64,000 nucleotides of DNA from Colwellia sp. 20A7 (lineage in GTDB: Bacteria > Pseudomonadota > Gammaproteobacteria > Enterobacterales > Alteromonadaceae), in assembly GCF_009832865.1 (NCBI RefSeq), contig NZ_CP047130.1:4464001-4528000 (forward strand), given 5' to 3'. Positions 7,403 to 16,326 of the stretch are shown in pieces (the first letter of the stretch is position 1; every line of letters starts with the position of its first letter). The notes below the pieces were generated by a model that saw only the letters and a program-made list of their open reading frames with translations, made no database searches and was not told the DNA's origin. The translations under genes were made by a program, and so were the position numbers.

Positions 7403-8233
7403 CTATTTAATGTTGTTTAATAACTGTGGTGTACCGAATGCTGAAAGCTCACCACCAGCTTTGACAACAATTTTAGCCCAAAAGTCTTTAAGTGAATTAA
7501 GCACAGCTTGTGAAGAATAGGCTTTTCCTCCCATCACATAACCACCACCAATAATAAAAACCTCTACCGAAGACAGCGCATTTTCAGGAATTAACAGTGA
7601 GTACTTTGCAAATTCAGTATCTGCATCAATAACACGTACTCTACCATTAGAGTAAAAGCTTGATACATCCGAATTTTCTATCATGTCAGAAATAAGGATA
7701 AGGATTTTTCTTCCTTTATATTCATCTGAGAAGAGCGTTTTAGATACTGACATTAACGTGCCAGCTAACTCCGTCTTAGGATAAATCTGTTCGCTGTCGT
7801 GGAAAGACTCTTTCAGCTTTTCATGAACAAGACGAATAGCAATGTTCGCTTGCTTTTCCATACAAGAATGGAACTTGTTTAGCTTGATACGATTCATTGC
7901 GTTGCTCTGGTCTTCGGTTAAGCCTGTGTCAAAAGTGCCGTCGAAAGTAACGCCTGTATAGCGCCCTTGTGCATTTGCAGAGAAAGGAACGATACGTATG
8001 CGATCACCACTTTTTAATAACTGCTCAACTTGCATGTGTACTGATTTTTTAAGATTGGTATCAAGGTTAACGGTTTGATCAAGCATAACCACAACATCAC
8101 GTTGATATGTGGATGGCTTTTGGTCTTTGATATCAGCATATTCATAGCACGAAATAATATCATCTCGTGCTGTTTGTGCTGCTGAATTCAAGCTTAATGC
8201 GGCAATCATTAATGTTGCTAGTGTCTTTTTCAT
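7403..8233 (-). CDS. Secreted VWA-like protein, third gene of envelope operon
   Basis: A 276-residue protein with a Sec signal peptide (about 1-20). The mature part resembles a von Willebrand A (Rossmann-like) domain: strand DVVVMLDQTVN (46-56) stands where the metal-site DxSxS motif should be but reads Asp52-x-Thr54-x-Asn56; a middle strand RIRIVPFS follows; then KILILISDM with Asp183; and strand VEVFIIGGG. The metal site is therefore degenerate or atypical. Its ATG overlaps the stop of the preceding membrane-protein gene (TAATG), so translation is probably coupled. It may bind the other two products in the periplasm. Function unknown; the fold call is by eye. Confidence 0.65.
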   Translation of the reverse strand: MKKTLATLMIAALSLNSAAQTARDDIISCYEYADIKDQKPSTYQRDVVVMLDQTVNLDTNLKKSVHMQVEQLLKSGDRIRIVPFSANAQGRYTGVTFDGTFDTGLTEDQSNAMNRIKLNKFHSCMEKQANIAIRLVHEKLKESFHDSEQIYPKTELAGTLMSVSKTLFSDEYKGRKILILISDMIENSDVSSFYSNGRVRVIDADTEFAKYSLLIPENALSSVEVFIIGGGYVMGGKAYSSQAVLNSLKDFWAKIVVKAGGELSAFGTPQLLNNIK

Positions 8234-9780
8234 TACAGCTTTCCTTCCTCTTTAAGTTTTTCAAGGATACGAACGCGTTGTTCTTCAGATGTTTCAACTT
8301 TCTTTTGCGCTTCAGCAATAAGTTGCCTTTCTACTTCTTCATCGCTTAATTCTTGACCCTTCACCTCTTGAAGTAATTGAAGCTCTATCTCTTCATCAGA
8401 AAATGGTGTTTCAGAATTTTGTAAAGGGCTAGATTTGATCTTAATATGCTCTCTGTCTCTGTCCTGCATTGTTTGTGTGCGACGATTGCGACTGGCCATC
8501 GACTGTTCAGTTTCTTCTTCGACATAATCCAAAAAGGTGCGTGATGAAGCAGAGTTAATAAGCATATCAACACTGCTATTCATTGTTTCACCACTTAGCG
8601 CTCTAGCCATTCTTGACTGAAGGTTGCTAAGTGTTTTCTGTGCTCGCTGAGCAATATTCTTTGCTGCGTTGTCCATCGCATTTTCATATTGTGCTTTGGT
8701 TTTATACTTATGTGTACTTACCCAAGCCGTTTTAGAGTGCTTACCAACGAAACCGAATTTATACGACACCCATGTAGCAAAAGCTTGTAGCACTAGAAAT
8801 AGAATGGCGAGCATACCAAACGTTGCCCAGCTTCCTTCTTTCGTTGCTCGACAGATTTCAGATTCACCTTTTTCTCTAGCGTCTCTAGAAATTTTTTGTG
8901 CTTCAGCTGGAGGTAAGGGGGTTGTGCTGTACAGATCATCAAGATTTACTGAAGCACTACCTCCCATCTCATCGCCTGCAATACACATCGTGTCTTGCGT
9001 CTGGGCTATTTCTAATGTTTTTACACGCACATATGTAATGATCATACCAATAATAACGATAGCAATAACTGCTGAGGCACTGAATGTGTGTTTCTTCTTA
9101 GGTGAGTTTATATCTAGCCTATCTAAACGACGTTTGTAGGTTGGCTTATTCTCATCAGAAAAATTCTCGATCTCGAAATCTTCTTCAATAGCATCGAGGG
9201 TCTTAGGTCGAGTTTCTGGGTCATCGACTTTCCAGTTATTACGTATCCTACCTAATATGTCATTTTGGTAAATTTCGTGTCCCATTAAATGTGTTAAGAA
9301 CGCAAGGATGACAGCAAAAGCAATTGCAACAATCCACGTCATAATGACGCGAGTGTTCTCAGATGCACTAAGGTCAATAAATCCACTCATGGTGTAACTG
9401 AAACCCCACGCTTCAAGTAAAAGCACACCAAAAAGGCCTATTAGCATAAAAGCGCCAAGGGGCTTTCTGCCTGACTCACCCACGATAGAAAGGTATCTTT
9501 TACACGCTTCGTAGTATTCACCGTCTTTATGGATTTTACAGTATAGCTCACCATAATTCTGACAGACTACATTTTCAGAGTGAAACCATCTGCCATTTAC
9601 ATCTGGGTTTTTAGCTAGCGAACGCACTTTACTCGTAAGAAAATTGTTGTATTTAAAGTTTTTCCACCATAGACGCAGCGCATCCCAGTTGGTGTAAGAA
9701 AAGTAGAACAATATTGCTAACGTAATAGCAATAACTACCAATATATCTCTGTAGGTTTTAAGTAATACAATTAAATCCAT
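8233..9780 (-). CDS. Five-helix membrane protein with charged tail, unknown function
   Basis: A 515-residue inner-membrane protein with hydrophobic segments near residues 12-30, 109-128, 146-165, 234-252 and 319-340. Loop 31-108 has several Cys (73, 81, 93). The last 150 residues are highly charged and helical, probably cytoplasmic or coiled coil, with two similar units FSDEEIELQLLQE and LSDEEVERQLIAE near 458-490. I recognise no family. It starts four bases after the OmpA-lipoprotein stop and its stop overlaps the start of the VWA-like gene, so the three form one operon. The topology suggests a bridge from cytoplasm to periplasm. Confidence 0.6.
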   Translation of the reverse strand: MDLIVLLKTYRDILVVIAITLAILFYFSYTNWDALRLWWKNFKYNNFLTSKVRSLAKNPDVNGRWFHSENVVCQNYGELYCKIHKDGEYYEACKRYLSIVGESGRKPLGAFMLIGLFGVLLLEAWGFSYTMSGFIDLSASENTRVIMTWIVAIAFAVILAFLTHLMGHEIYQNDILGRIRNNWKVDDPETRPKTLDAIEEDFEIENFSDENKPTYKRRLDRLDINSPKKKHTFSASAVIAIVIIGMIITYVRVKTLEIAQTQDTMCIAGDEMGGSASVNLDDLYSTTPLPPAEAQKISRDAREKGESEICRATKEGSWATFGMLAILFLVLQAFATWVSYKFGFVGKHSKTAWVSTHKYKTKAQYENAMDNAAKNIAQRAQKTLSNLQSRMARALSGETMNSSVDMLINSASSRTFLDYVEEETEQSMASRNRRTQTMQDRDREHIKIKSSPLQNSETPFSDEEIELQLLQEVKGQELSDEEVERQLIAEAQKKVETSEEQRVRILEKLKEEGKL

Positions 9781-9784
9781 AGTT

Positions 9785-11284
9785 TTATCCTTTAACTAAC
9801 GTCATGTTAAACGCTTTAGCCATAAGTTCATTTTGCTCTTGATAGATAATCGCGCTGGCTTTAGTCAATTGTTCGCCATTTGTAGAGAATACGACATCTG
9901 AGCATTTCATTAAATCGTTATCGTTTTTTCCATACATTCGAAGAAGCACAGTACCATCGCCTTTGTAAGTTTCCACACTCACTGTATAAGAGTAGTCTGA
10001 CGAGATCGCATTGCCCTTGTAATTATTGTAAAAGCTAATTTTTGGCATATGCGTTGGGTTAAGACTTTCTTTCTCAATACCAACCGGCCCCAGTGTCACA
10101 CCCGTCTTACCAGCCATCCCGAACCAAGCAGTACCATAGAGGTTAGGAATGCTTTCTGACACCTTAGCACTGTGCACCGGACGGCCGTTAAATGTTTTTA
10201 ACTTAGACTGTACAACAGGGCCTGCATAGGCACAACTACCAACCAGTGATATATCACTACTTGCATGCGCCTGTGAAAAGAAAGACCAACTTGAGTCATT
10301 TTGCTTTTCACCTAATGCTGCTATGACATAATGCTTATCAAATGAACTAAGTGGAACTCCTCCCAGATCAAGGCTTGATTTTCTAGATACGCGAGAATTC
10401 TTAACCTGCGGGATCATTTCCACTTTAGCTTCTTTTTCAGAATATTTGTCTTTTTTAACTTGGGGCAAGGTATTGGTTACATTCTCAATACGCTTTTTCT
10501 TAGCCGCAGCTACCTGAACAACATTTTTAATTGGGGCGCTATGAAGCTTCTGTTTTCCTCTACCTTTATCTTGTTTAGCCATTACGTCAATCAGCTCAAA
10601 GCGACGGTTTTTCGCTTTGCCTACTTCAGTATTATTTCTTGCGATAGGTTGAGATTCACCAACACCCTCATAATAAATAGCATTACGATCAGCTCCTGCC
10701 TCCACGAGTAGTTGAGCAATGTATTTTGCGCGGCGCTCAGAAAGTGTTTGGTTATATTTAGATGAGCCTGAACTATCTGTATGACCAACGACATATATTT
10801 TTGAGCCTTTTGCCATCGTTTCTACATAACCTTTTAAGAAACCACGGAGGTTTTTAAGTTTAGCTGCATCATCCAGCGATGCTTGGTTGGAAGCAAATAA
10901 AGGCTGTTCACTATTGAGAGATATTTGCGAAGCAATAACGTTTTCATAAGCATCTTTTGAGAAACTCGCGCCAGCTTCTGCAGTTGACGTAATCCTTTCA
11001 AATTCAGGCTTAAAAGCATTTTTTTCTGCAAGTTTTGCAAGCTCTTCTTCCCGTTGATCAAGGTAATTCCCAACTGCACACCCAATTGCACCACCAATAA
11101 GACCACCGAGAATGGCTTTTCGGGGGTCACCTGAGTCAATAAGTACTGCTACAGAACCTATAGTAGCGCCACCTAAACAACCTAATGTGGTATTTGATAA
11201 TGAGCCAGTGCTTGAACATCCCGTGAGTATGAGAGGTGTTGCTAACGCTACAGCAACAGATCGATTAATGTACTTTTTATTCAT
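9785..11284 (-). CDS. OmpA-domain lipoprotein with glycine zipper, first gene of envelope operon
   Basis: A 499-residue lipoprotein: signal with lipobox LTGC and Cys23; a glycine-zipper segment at about 33-75 (GCLGGATIGS, GGLIGGAIGCAVG); an OmpA C-like peptidoglycan-binding domain at about 125-237 with VGHTDSSGSSKYNQTLSERRA and NRRFEL, which keep the Asp and Arg that contact peptidoglycan; then a basic linker and an unrecognised C-terminal domain of about 200 residues. It should sit in the outer membrane and grip the cell wall. It is encoded just upstream of a multi-helix membrane protein and a VWA-like secreted protein, so it probably anchors that assembly. The C-terminal domain has no parallel I know. 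Confidence 0.72.
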   Translation of the reverse strand: MNKKYINRSVAVALATPLILTGCSSTGSLSNTTLGCLGGATIGSVAVLIDSGDPRKAILGGLIGGAIGCAVGNYLDQREEELAKLAEKNAFKPEFERITSTAEAGASFSKDAYENVIASQISLNSEQPLFASNQASLDDAAKLKNLRGFLKGYVETMAKGSKIYVVGHTDSSGSSKYNQTLSERRAKYIAQLLVEAGADRNAIYYEGVGESQPIARNNTEVGKAKNRRFELIDVMAKQDKGRGKQKLHSAPIKNVVQVAAAKKKRIENVTNTLPQVKKDKYSEKEAKVEMIPQVKNSRVSRKSSLDLGGVPLSSFDKHYVIAALGEKQNDSSWSFFSQAHASSDISLVGSCAYAGPVVQSKLKTFNGRPVHSAKVSESIPNLYGTAWFGMAGKTGVTLGPVGIEKESLNPTHMPKISFYNNYKGNAISSDYSYTVSVETYKGDGTVLLRMYGKNDNDLMKCSDVVFSTNGEQLTKASAIIYQEQNELMAKAFNMTLVKG

Positions 11285-11554
11285 CCTTCATCCTTTTTAA
11301 TGTAAAGCGATTATATCAAGTTATTATCTATTTTTTTACATAACGTAAGTACCTGATATAGTTGTGCACTTTCCATATTTCCGTTTGCTATTTAGCATTT
11401 TGGTAAATAGTAATATACATCAAAAATAAAGGAAATACCTTGGTATATATATATTCGCTTTATTGGATGCAAATACTCGCGGCTTCGTTAATCCGCTCAG
11501 CTGAGATGTCTTAGGCAACCGCTTTGTCGATGAACTGTCGTTCGTTAAACAAGT

Positions 11555-11575
11555 CTAACGTCCGGTTTCGTATCA
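11555..11575 (+). repeat. Dispersed repeat family R3, copy 2
   Basis: Identical over 21 bases to 3825-3845, where it follows recombinase copy 2. Here it lies upstream of the R1 copy, in the long gap at the right edge of the island. Confidence 0.8.
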
Positions 11576-11624
11576 AAGTGATCATTAGCGAGGATGGTTT
11601 TGGTTTATGAAAAGAGACCGCTTT

Positions 11625-11674
11625 GTGGCATTAGTTACGTTAAGAGTAGAAATACCAACGGCAGCAATGAGCTT
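11625..11674 (+). repeat. Dispersed repeat family R1, copy 2
   Basis: Aligns with 310-360 on the same strand through ATTAGTTA, CGTTAAGA, GAAATACCA and ATGAGCTT blocks. The two copies bracket nearly the whole accessory island as direct repeats. Confidence 0.6.
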
Positions 11675-11741
11675 AAATCAGCCACTCAAACATATTGTGA
11701 TTTTTAGTTAAGCCTGTCCCTGATATGCTTATTATTTTACA

Positions 11742-11800
11742 AAAGCCAATGTCAGCTTACGGCTAACTCTTGACCTAAATAATGGCCGATAGCTAACGTC
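11742..11800 (-). repeat. Dispersed repeat family R2, copy 2, inverted
   Basis: The reverse complement matches 1131-1189 at about 49 of 59 positions. The two full copies lie in opposite orientation about 10.6 kb apart and bracket the dehalogenase, nuclease and envelope modules. Confidence 0.7.
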
Positions 11801-11896
11801 AAAAATGCGCACTAAGTAAGCTTAGTTTATTAGTGACAAACCTAATTTTATTCAGTGGTCACAGTCAATGTTATTAGGTGTCATAGTAGGATGAAA

Positions 11897-11998
11897 ATGA
11901 CTGGCTGTTGTGATGTAATTGGATGGCACAACGAATGTAATTGTCCATCAAATAACTCCCAGTTATTTATTTGTGATATAAAGAAGAATAAAAAGTAG
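11897..11998 (+). CDS. Possible Cys-rich microprotein, 33 residues
   Basis: A short frame begins at ATG 11897 with AGGA five bases upstream and reads MTGCCDVIGWHNECNCPSNN and then QLFIC before a lysine-rich end. Five cysteines in 33 residues and a sound ribosome site make it more than random, but there is no homologue I recognise. An alternative ATG lies six bases earlier. It may equally be chance in AT-rich DNA. Confidence 0.25.
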   Translation: MTGCCDVIGWHNECNCPSNNSQLFICDIKKNKK

Positions 11999-12199
11999 CC
12001 TATGTTAACTAAATGGTTAAGAAAATGGTTCTAAATTTATTTTATATTTTTCAGTACTTTAATTGTCTCTGTTTAAGTTCGAAATTTTAGCTAGAACTGA
12101 CCTCTTTAAAAGCGTTCTCTAGCTTGAATTTGTCTTTATTTGTAATCATAAAAAACAAATTTAGTTTTCAATAATATAAACAAAAAAATGAGAACTACC

Positions 12200-12565
12200 A
12201 TGAAACAAACATTTGTCATTACCACTCTCCTTATTTTGTGCTGTGCATGTTCATCAAATACTACTGTTCTACCTGTTGATATAACAACTAAGCCCTATCT
12301 TTTTAGTTGTGAGGATAAGGGCTTAATAAAAGCGCTATATTCGAAGGGCGGTATTGAAGCAACGTTAGACATTAGCTTCCCAAAGCTTGGGATTAATAAA
12401 AAAACATTACATTTTCACCAAGCTATATCAGCCTCTGGCGCTCGTTATATTAATAAATCAAATAGCAACATCACGTATGAATGGCATACAAAGGCTGATT
12501 ACGGGCACATCAGCATGCTTTCAGGCGCTAACAAGAATTTCAGTATTTCATGTCAATTACAATAG
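12200..12565 (+). CDS. Small lipoprotein of unknown function
   Basis: A protein of about 121 residues with a lipoprotein signal, MKQTFVITTLLILCCACSS, ending in a lipobox at LCCAC. The mature part has two further Cys (in FSCED and at the C-terminal FSISCQLQ) that could form a disulfide, and looks beta-rich. I chose ATG 12200 because it gives a normal signal; ATG 12188 would add MRTT in front. No ribosome site is strong for either. It stands alone between the island boundary and the sensor kinase. No family is recognised. Confidence 0.55.
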   Translation: MKQTFVITTLLILCCACSSNTTVLPVDITTKPYLFSCEDKGLIKALYSKGGIEATLDISFPKLGINKKTLHFHQAISASGARYINKSNSNITYEWHTKADYGHISMLSGANKNFSISCQLQ

Positions 12566-12976
12566 ATTAATCTGGGAAGAAATATTAGTATTAATGCCCC
12601 TATTATAAATCTTAGCGTAAAATTCATATAACTCTCAATTATTAATCCACCAATAATCAATACTATAGAAAAACATTGAAAATTTTTCATTTTTTCTTCA
12701 CTAAAAAACTAAAGAAGTCAAAACACCTGCCGATACCTACCTCTTACAAGTAAACGAGTAAGCGCTTTCACAATTTAACACCAAAAAACTTGCAAAAAGC
12801 GTACAAAAAAACCATTATTTGAATAACAGCATCTAAATCATCACATTCCAATGATATAACCATTGTTAATAATAGGTCAGACTGAGTCATTTCTTTTATT
12901 AGCGACAATGAATACTTTGTAGTCTAGAAATGTACCTTTAATTATTCCCTAGTTGAGTTGAGTTGAATATATATAT
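12566..12976. other. Non-coding gap, nothing recognised
   Basis: An AT-rich 411-base gap before the sensor kinase gene. I see no clear terminator, operator palindrome or small gene. It must hold the kinase promoter. Confidence 0.5.
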
Positions 12977-15900
12977 ATGCCAAACCAAATTGCCGAGCTT
13001 TTCCAATATCACGATTACAGTCTATTTGTAATGACGTCGTTTAATCCTTGGCTTGTTATTTTATCTATATCAATTGCTATTATTGCTTCTTTTATGGGGT
13101 TTCAAGTAGCAGCACAAGCTGCGAATGCTAATTCACGTCGAAAACATTTTTCATTATTCGTTGGTAGCTTTGCCTTAGGTGCGGGTATTTGGTCAATGCA
13201 CTTTATTGGTATGCTAGCAGTAGAGCTCTGTACCGCTGTTTCCTATCAATTTAACATTACTGCCTTATCCCTCATTCCAGCTATTGCAGCATCATGGATA
13301 GCATTAAACATTATTATTCGTGATGAAGTGAAATTTCAGCAGTTAGCTTTAGGTGGAGTATTAGTAGGAACGGGTATTGGAACCATGCATTATGTTGGTA
13401 TGGCAGCGATGGAAATGGCTCCATTATTACGTTACAACTTCACCATATTTGCTATCTCAATTTTAGTTGCAGTGGCGCTAGCAACTCTAGCTCTATGGAT
13501 TAGATTTGGCTTAAAAAGCACTAAAATTCACTGGTTGAATAATTACGTAAAAACTATCATTTCAAGTTTCGTTATGGGCGCTGCAATTTCGAGTATGCAT
13601 TATACTGGCATGGCTGCGGCTCGCTTTGTATTACCGCCTGGCTTTGAGCTTTCTAAGCAAACTAACGAAGTGTCTATTTATCTTGCGATGATCATCACCG
13701 CGATTACTTTAACTATCATTTTTTCGGTTCTCGCTGCCAATTTGATCATGCGATACAAAGACCAAACACTAATTGCTGCTAACAATGAACGTCGCCTTAT
13801 TGCCACAATGAATACCGCCATTGACAGTATTATTAGTATTGACTGTAAAGGTGTAATTGTTAGTGTTAACAACGCAGCACCTTTATTACTAGGCTGGACG
13901 GCAAAAGAAATGTTGGGTCAAAATGCCAAAATGTTAGTACCCGCGCCTTATAACGAAAGTCATGAAAAATTTATTGATCACTATTTAAGAACGCCTAAAG
14001 GACAGTCCGTTGGCTCTACTCGAGAAGTGGATATATCAACAAAAAGTGGACAGCTTATACCTATTCGCCTTGGTGTAGGTTATGTAAAGATTAACGAACA
14101 GCTTATGTATGTTGCCTTTATTTCCGACTTGCGTGAACGTAAATCGATGGAAAATAAGTTACGCCAAGAAGAAGCTAAATTACGCTCTTTAGTGTCGAAC
14201 ATTCCAGGTGTCGTATATCGCAATAAAGATGAAATAAACTGGCCAAGTATTTTTATTAGTGACGAAGTAGAAAACTTATTCGGATATCCAGCAGAAGATT
14301 TCTTGCTACCTGATCCTAAATGTCGTGTCGGTGACTTTATTCACCCTGATGATATGAAAATCCTTGATGAGACTAATTTATATCACCCTGACGGATTCCA
14401 AGTTGAAATAAGGATTATTGACCGATATAAAAAAGAAAAATGGGTATTATCTTATGGTCGAACGATAAAAGACGAAGTAACAAGCGATGTTTATTTTGAC
14501 GGCTTCATCATGGATATTACTGAGCGTAAAATCATGGAATCAGCCATTATTGCATCAAAAGAGAAAGCAGAACAAGCGGCGGCTACTCGTTCTGCTTTCC
14601 TAGCTAACATGAGTCACGAAATTCGTACTCCAATGAACGCAATTATTGGTTTTAGTGATATTTTACTAGATGAAGAGCTTGAACAAAGTCATCGTAAGCA
14701 TCTAAATACCATTAATCAATCAGCTAAATCGCTATTACATATTCTCAATGATGTACTTGATAGTGCTAAATTAGATAAAGGTAAATTCCAATTAGAATAC
14801 CGAGACTTCTCATTAGTTGAGGAAGTAGATTCTGTTGTTTCAACCTTATGGTTACAAGCACAAAGCAAAGACTTAGCGATTAACCTAAATATCGACAAAA
14901 CAGCGCAACGTTTCTACAATGGTGTGCCAGATAGAATAAGACAAGTGCTCACTAATATTATTGGTAACTCAATTAAGTTTACTGAACAAGGCAGCATATA
15001 CATTGATATACACAATACCCAGTCCGATGTATTGCACTTTTCAATCACGGATACAGGTATTGGCATGACACCACCGCAATTAGCAACAATCTTTGATGCT
15101 TTTGCTCAAGCAGATGAGTCAATGAGTCGTCGCTTTGGTGGAACAGGTTTAGGAACTACCATCAGTAAGCAACTTGTTGAATTAATGGGCGGTACAATTT
15201 CAGCACAAAGTGAAGAAGGTCAAGGGTCAACCTTTGAGTTTAGTATTCCAATTAAAGTGGTTAAAGCTTCCGCTAAAAAACAAGTGCCTCAAGCACACAC
15301 TGAATTGTCACCACTAAGCATATTAGTAGTGGATGACATTGAGCAAAATATTGAATTATTAAGCTTAGTGCTAAAACGTCACCGTCATAGCGTATCCGTT
15401 GCTCGTAATGGCGAACAAGCATTATTGAAAATGGAAAGCGACTGTTTTGATGTAGTTCTAATGGATATACAAATGCCAGTAATGGACGGACTGACAGCAT
15501 CGATAAAACGACGAGAGTTTGAGCAAGAAAATGATTTACCAAAACTACCAATCATTGCTTTAACAGCTAGTGTATTACCGCAAGATAAAAGATCTGCTGT
15601 TGAGGCAGGAATGAACGGTTTTGCTAACAAGCCAATCGATGTAAATCAGCTTATTGGTGAAATAGCACGAACACTCGACTCAGAAAATATAATGCCGGCA
15701 CCAGCGCCAGCTATTCCTACCGAACAATTAAGAATTGATTTGGATACAGGTATTGCTTTATGGGGTAATAAAACAACTCTGTTTAATGAAGTTATACGTT
15801 TTCTTAAACAGTCTAAAGAAGATATTGCTACATTAGTCCCACTGCGTAAAAATAACGACTGGTCTGCATTAAAAACCATAGCTCACAAATATAAAGGAGT

Positions 15901-16306
15901 CAGTGGTAATTTAGCCCTTAATCGCTTAATGATAATGTTTGGTGAGTTAGAACACGCAAGCCTAAATGAATTAACTGAGGAAGCGGCTACAGCAACAGAT
16001 GCTATTCAGCTTGAAATTAATTCATTAATTGACTGTTCTAATAAAATGGGGACAGCAAATAATGCAATAACCGATTCAGGTGGTGAAGAAGTTTCCCTGC
16101 AAGAACTTTACACAATGCTATTGCAACTTGAGCAACATGTACAACACAATGAGTTTGACGAGAGCTTACTAGAAGCATTAGAGAGCATGTCTTCAACATA
16201 TTCAAAAGAAATTAAAGACATAATTTCGGCCTGCAATGACTTTGATTTTGAAGTCGCGGCTAATAGAATCAGCGTATTAAACGATACCTTGAAGTCAGCC
16301 ATTTAA
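12977..16306 (+). CDS. MHYT-PAS hybrid histidine kinase with receiver and Hpt domains
   Basis: A 1109-residue inner-membrane sensor. Residues 1-260 form a seven-helix MHYT domain with the motifs MHFIGM (74), MHYVGM (137) and MHYTGM (207), thought to bind copper and sense a diatomic gas or redox state. Two PAS domains follow (about 270-390 and 400-518), then HisKA with phosphoacceptor His547 (MSHEIRTP), the ATPase domain (about 650-760, with DTGIGM and FGGTGLG), a receiver domain with Asp830 (VVLMDIQMP), and an Hpt-like end with His970 (IAHKYKG). All phosphorelay residues are intact. The HD-GYP response regulator starts 20 bases downstream and is the likely output, linking the signal to cyclic-di-GMP. 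Confidence 0.92.
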   Translation: MPNQIAELFQYHDYSLFVMTSFNPWLVILSISIAIIASFMGFQVAAQAANANSRRKHFSLFVGSFALGAGIWSMHFIGMLAVELCTAVSYQFNITALSLIPAIAASWIALNIIIRDEVKFQQLALGGVLVGTGIGTMHYVGMAAMEMAPLLRYNFTIFAISILVAVALATLALWIRFGLKSTKIHWLNNYVKTIISSFVMGAAISSMHYTGMAAARFVLPPGFELSKQTNEVSIYLAMIITAITLTIIFSVLAANLIMRYKDQTLIAANNERRLIATMNTAIDSIISIDCKGVIVSVNNAAPLLLGWTAKEMLGQNAKMLVPAPYNESHEKFIDHYLRTPKGQSVGSTREVDISTKSGQLIPIRLGVGYVKINEQLMYVAFISDLRERKSMENKLRQEEAKLRSLVSNIPGVVYRNKDEINWPSIFISDEVENLFGYPAEDFLLPDPKCRVGDFIHPDDMKILDETNLYHPDGFQVEIRIIDRYKKEKWVLSYGRTIKDEVTSDVYFDGFIMDITERKIMESAIIASKEKAEQAAATRSAFLANMSHEIRTPMNAIIGFSDILLDEELEQSHRKHLNTINQSAKSLLHILNDVLDSAKLDKGKFQLEYRDFSLVEEVDSVVSTLWLQAQSKDLAINLNIDKTAQRFYNGVPDRIRQVLTNIIGNSIKFTEQGSIYIDIHNTQSDVLHFSITDTGIGMTPPQLATIFDAFAQADESMSRRFGGTGLGTTISKQLVELMGGTISAQSEEGQGSTFEFSIPIKVVKASAKKQVPQAHTELSPLSILVVDDIEQNIELLSLVLKRHRHSVSVARNGEQALLKMESDCFDVVLMDIQMPVMDGLTASIKRREFEQENDLPKLPIIALTASVLPQDKRSAVEAGMNGFANKPIDVNQLIGEIARTLDSENIMPAPAPAIPTEQLRIDLDTGIALWGNKTTLFNEVIRFLKQSKEDIATLVPLRKNNDWSALKTIAHKYKGVSGNLALNRLMIMFGELEHASLNELTEEAATATDAIQLEINSLIDCSNKMGTANNAITDSGGEEVSLQELYTMLLQLEQHVQHNEFDESLLEALESMSSTYSKEIKDIISACNDFDFEVAANRISVLNDTLKSAI

Positions 16307-16326
16307 ATTACTTTATTGAGAAAAAC

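Larger units (their letters stand above)
11285..12187. other. Long non-coding boundary region of the island
   Basis: About 900 bases without a clear gene. It carries repeat copies R3 (11555-11575), R1 (11625-11674) and R2 (11742-11800, reverse), stacked within 250 bases. A short Cys-rich open frame follows at 11897-11998. The sequence near 11470-11520 (CGCTCAGCTGAG, TTAGGC) is locally GC-rich. This looks like the right edge of the accessory island. Confidence 0.6.

Noticed and set aside
8669..9139. Open frame of 156 codons on the plus strand
   Set aside because: It lies wholly inside the five-helix membrane-protein gene on the other strand, has no ribosome site, and codes for nothing recognisable.
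11553..11712. Possible integron attC site (GTCTAAC at 11553 and GTTAAGC near 11706)
   Set aside because: The outer boxes fit loosely, but I could not find the inner L boxes or a long imperfect palindrome between them, and there is no integron integrase of the IntI type.
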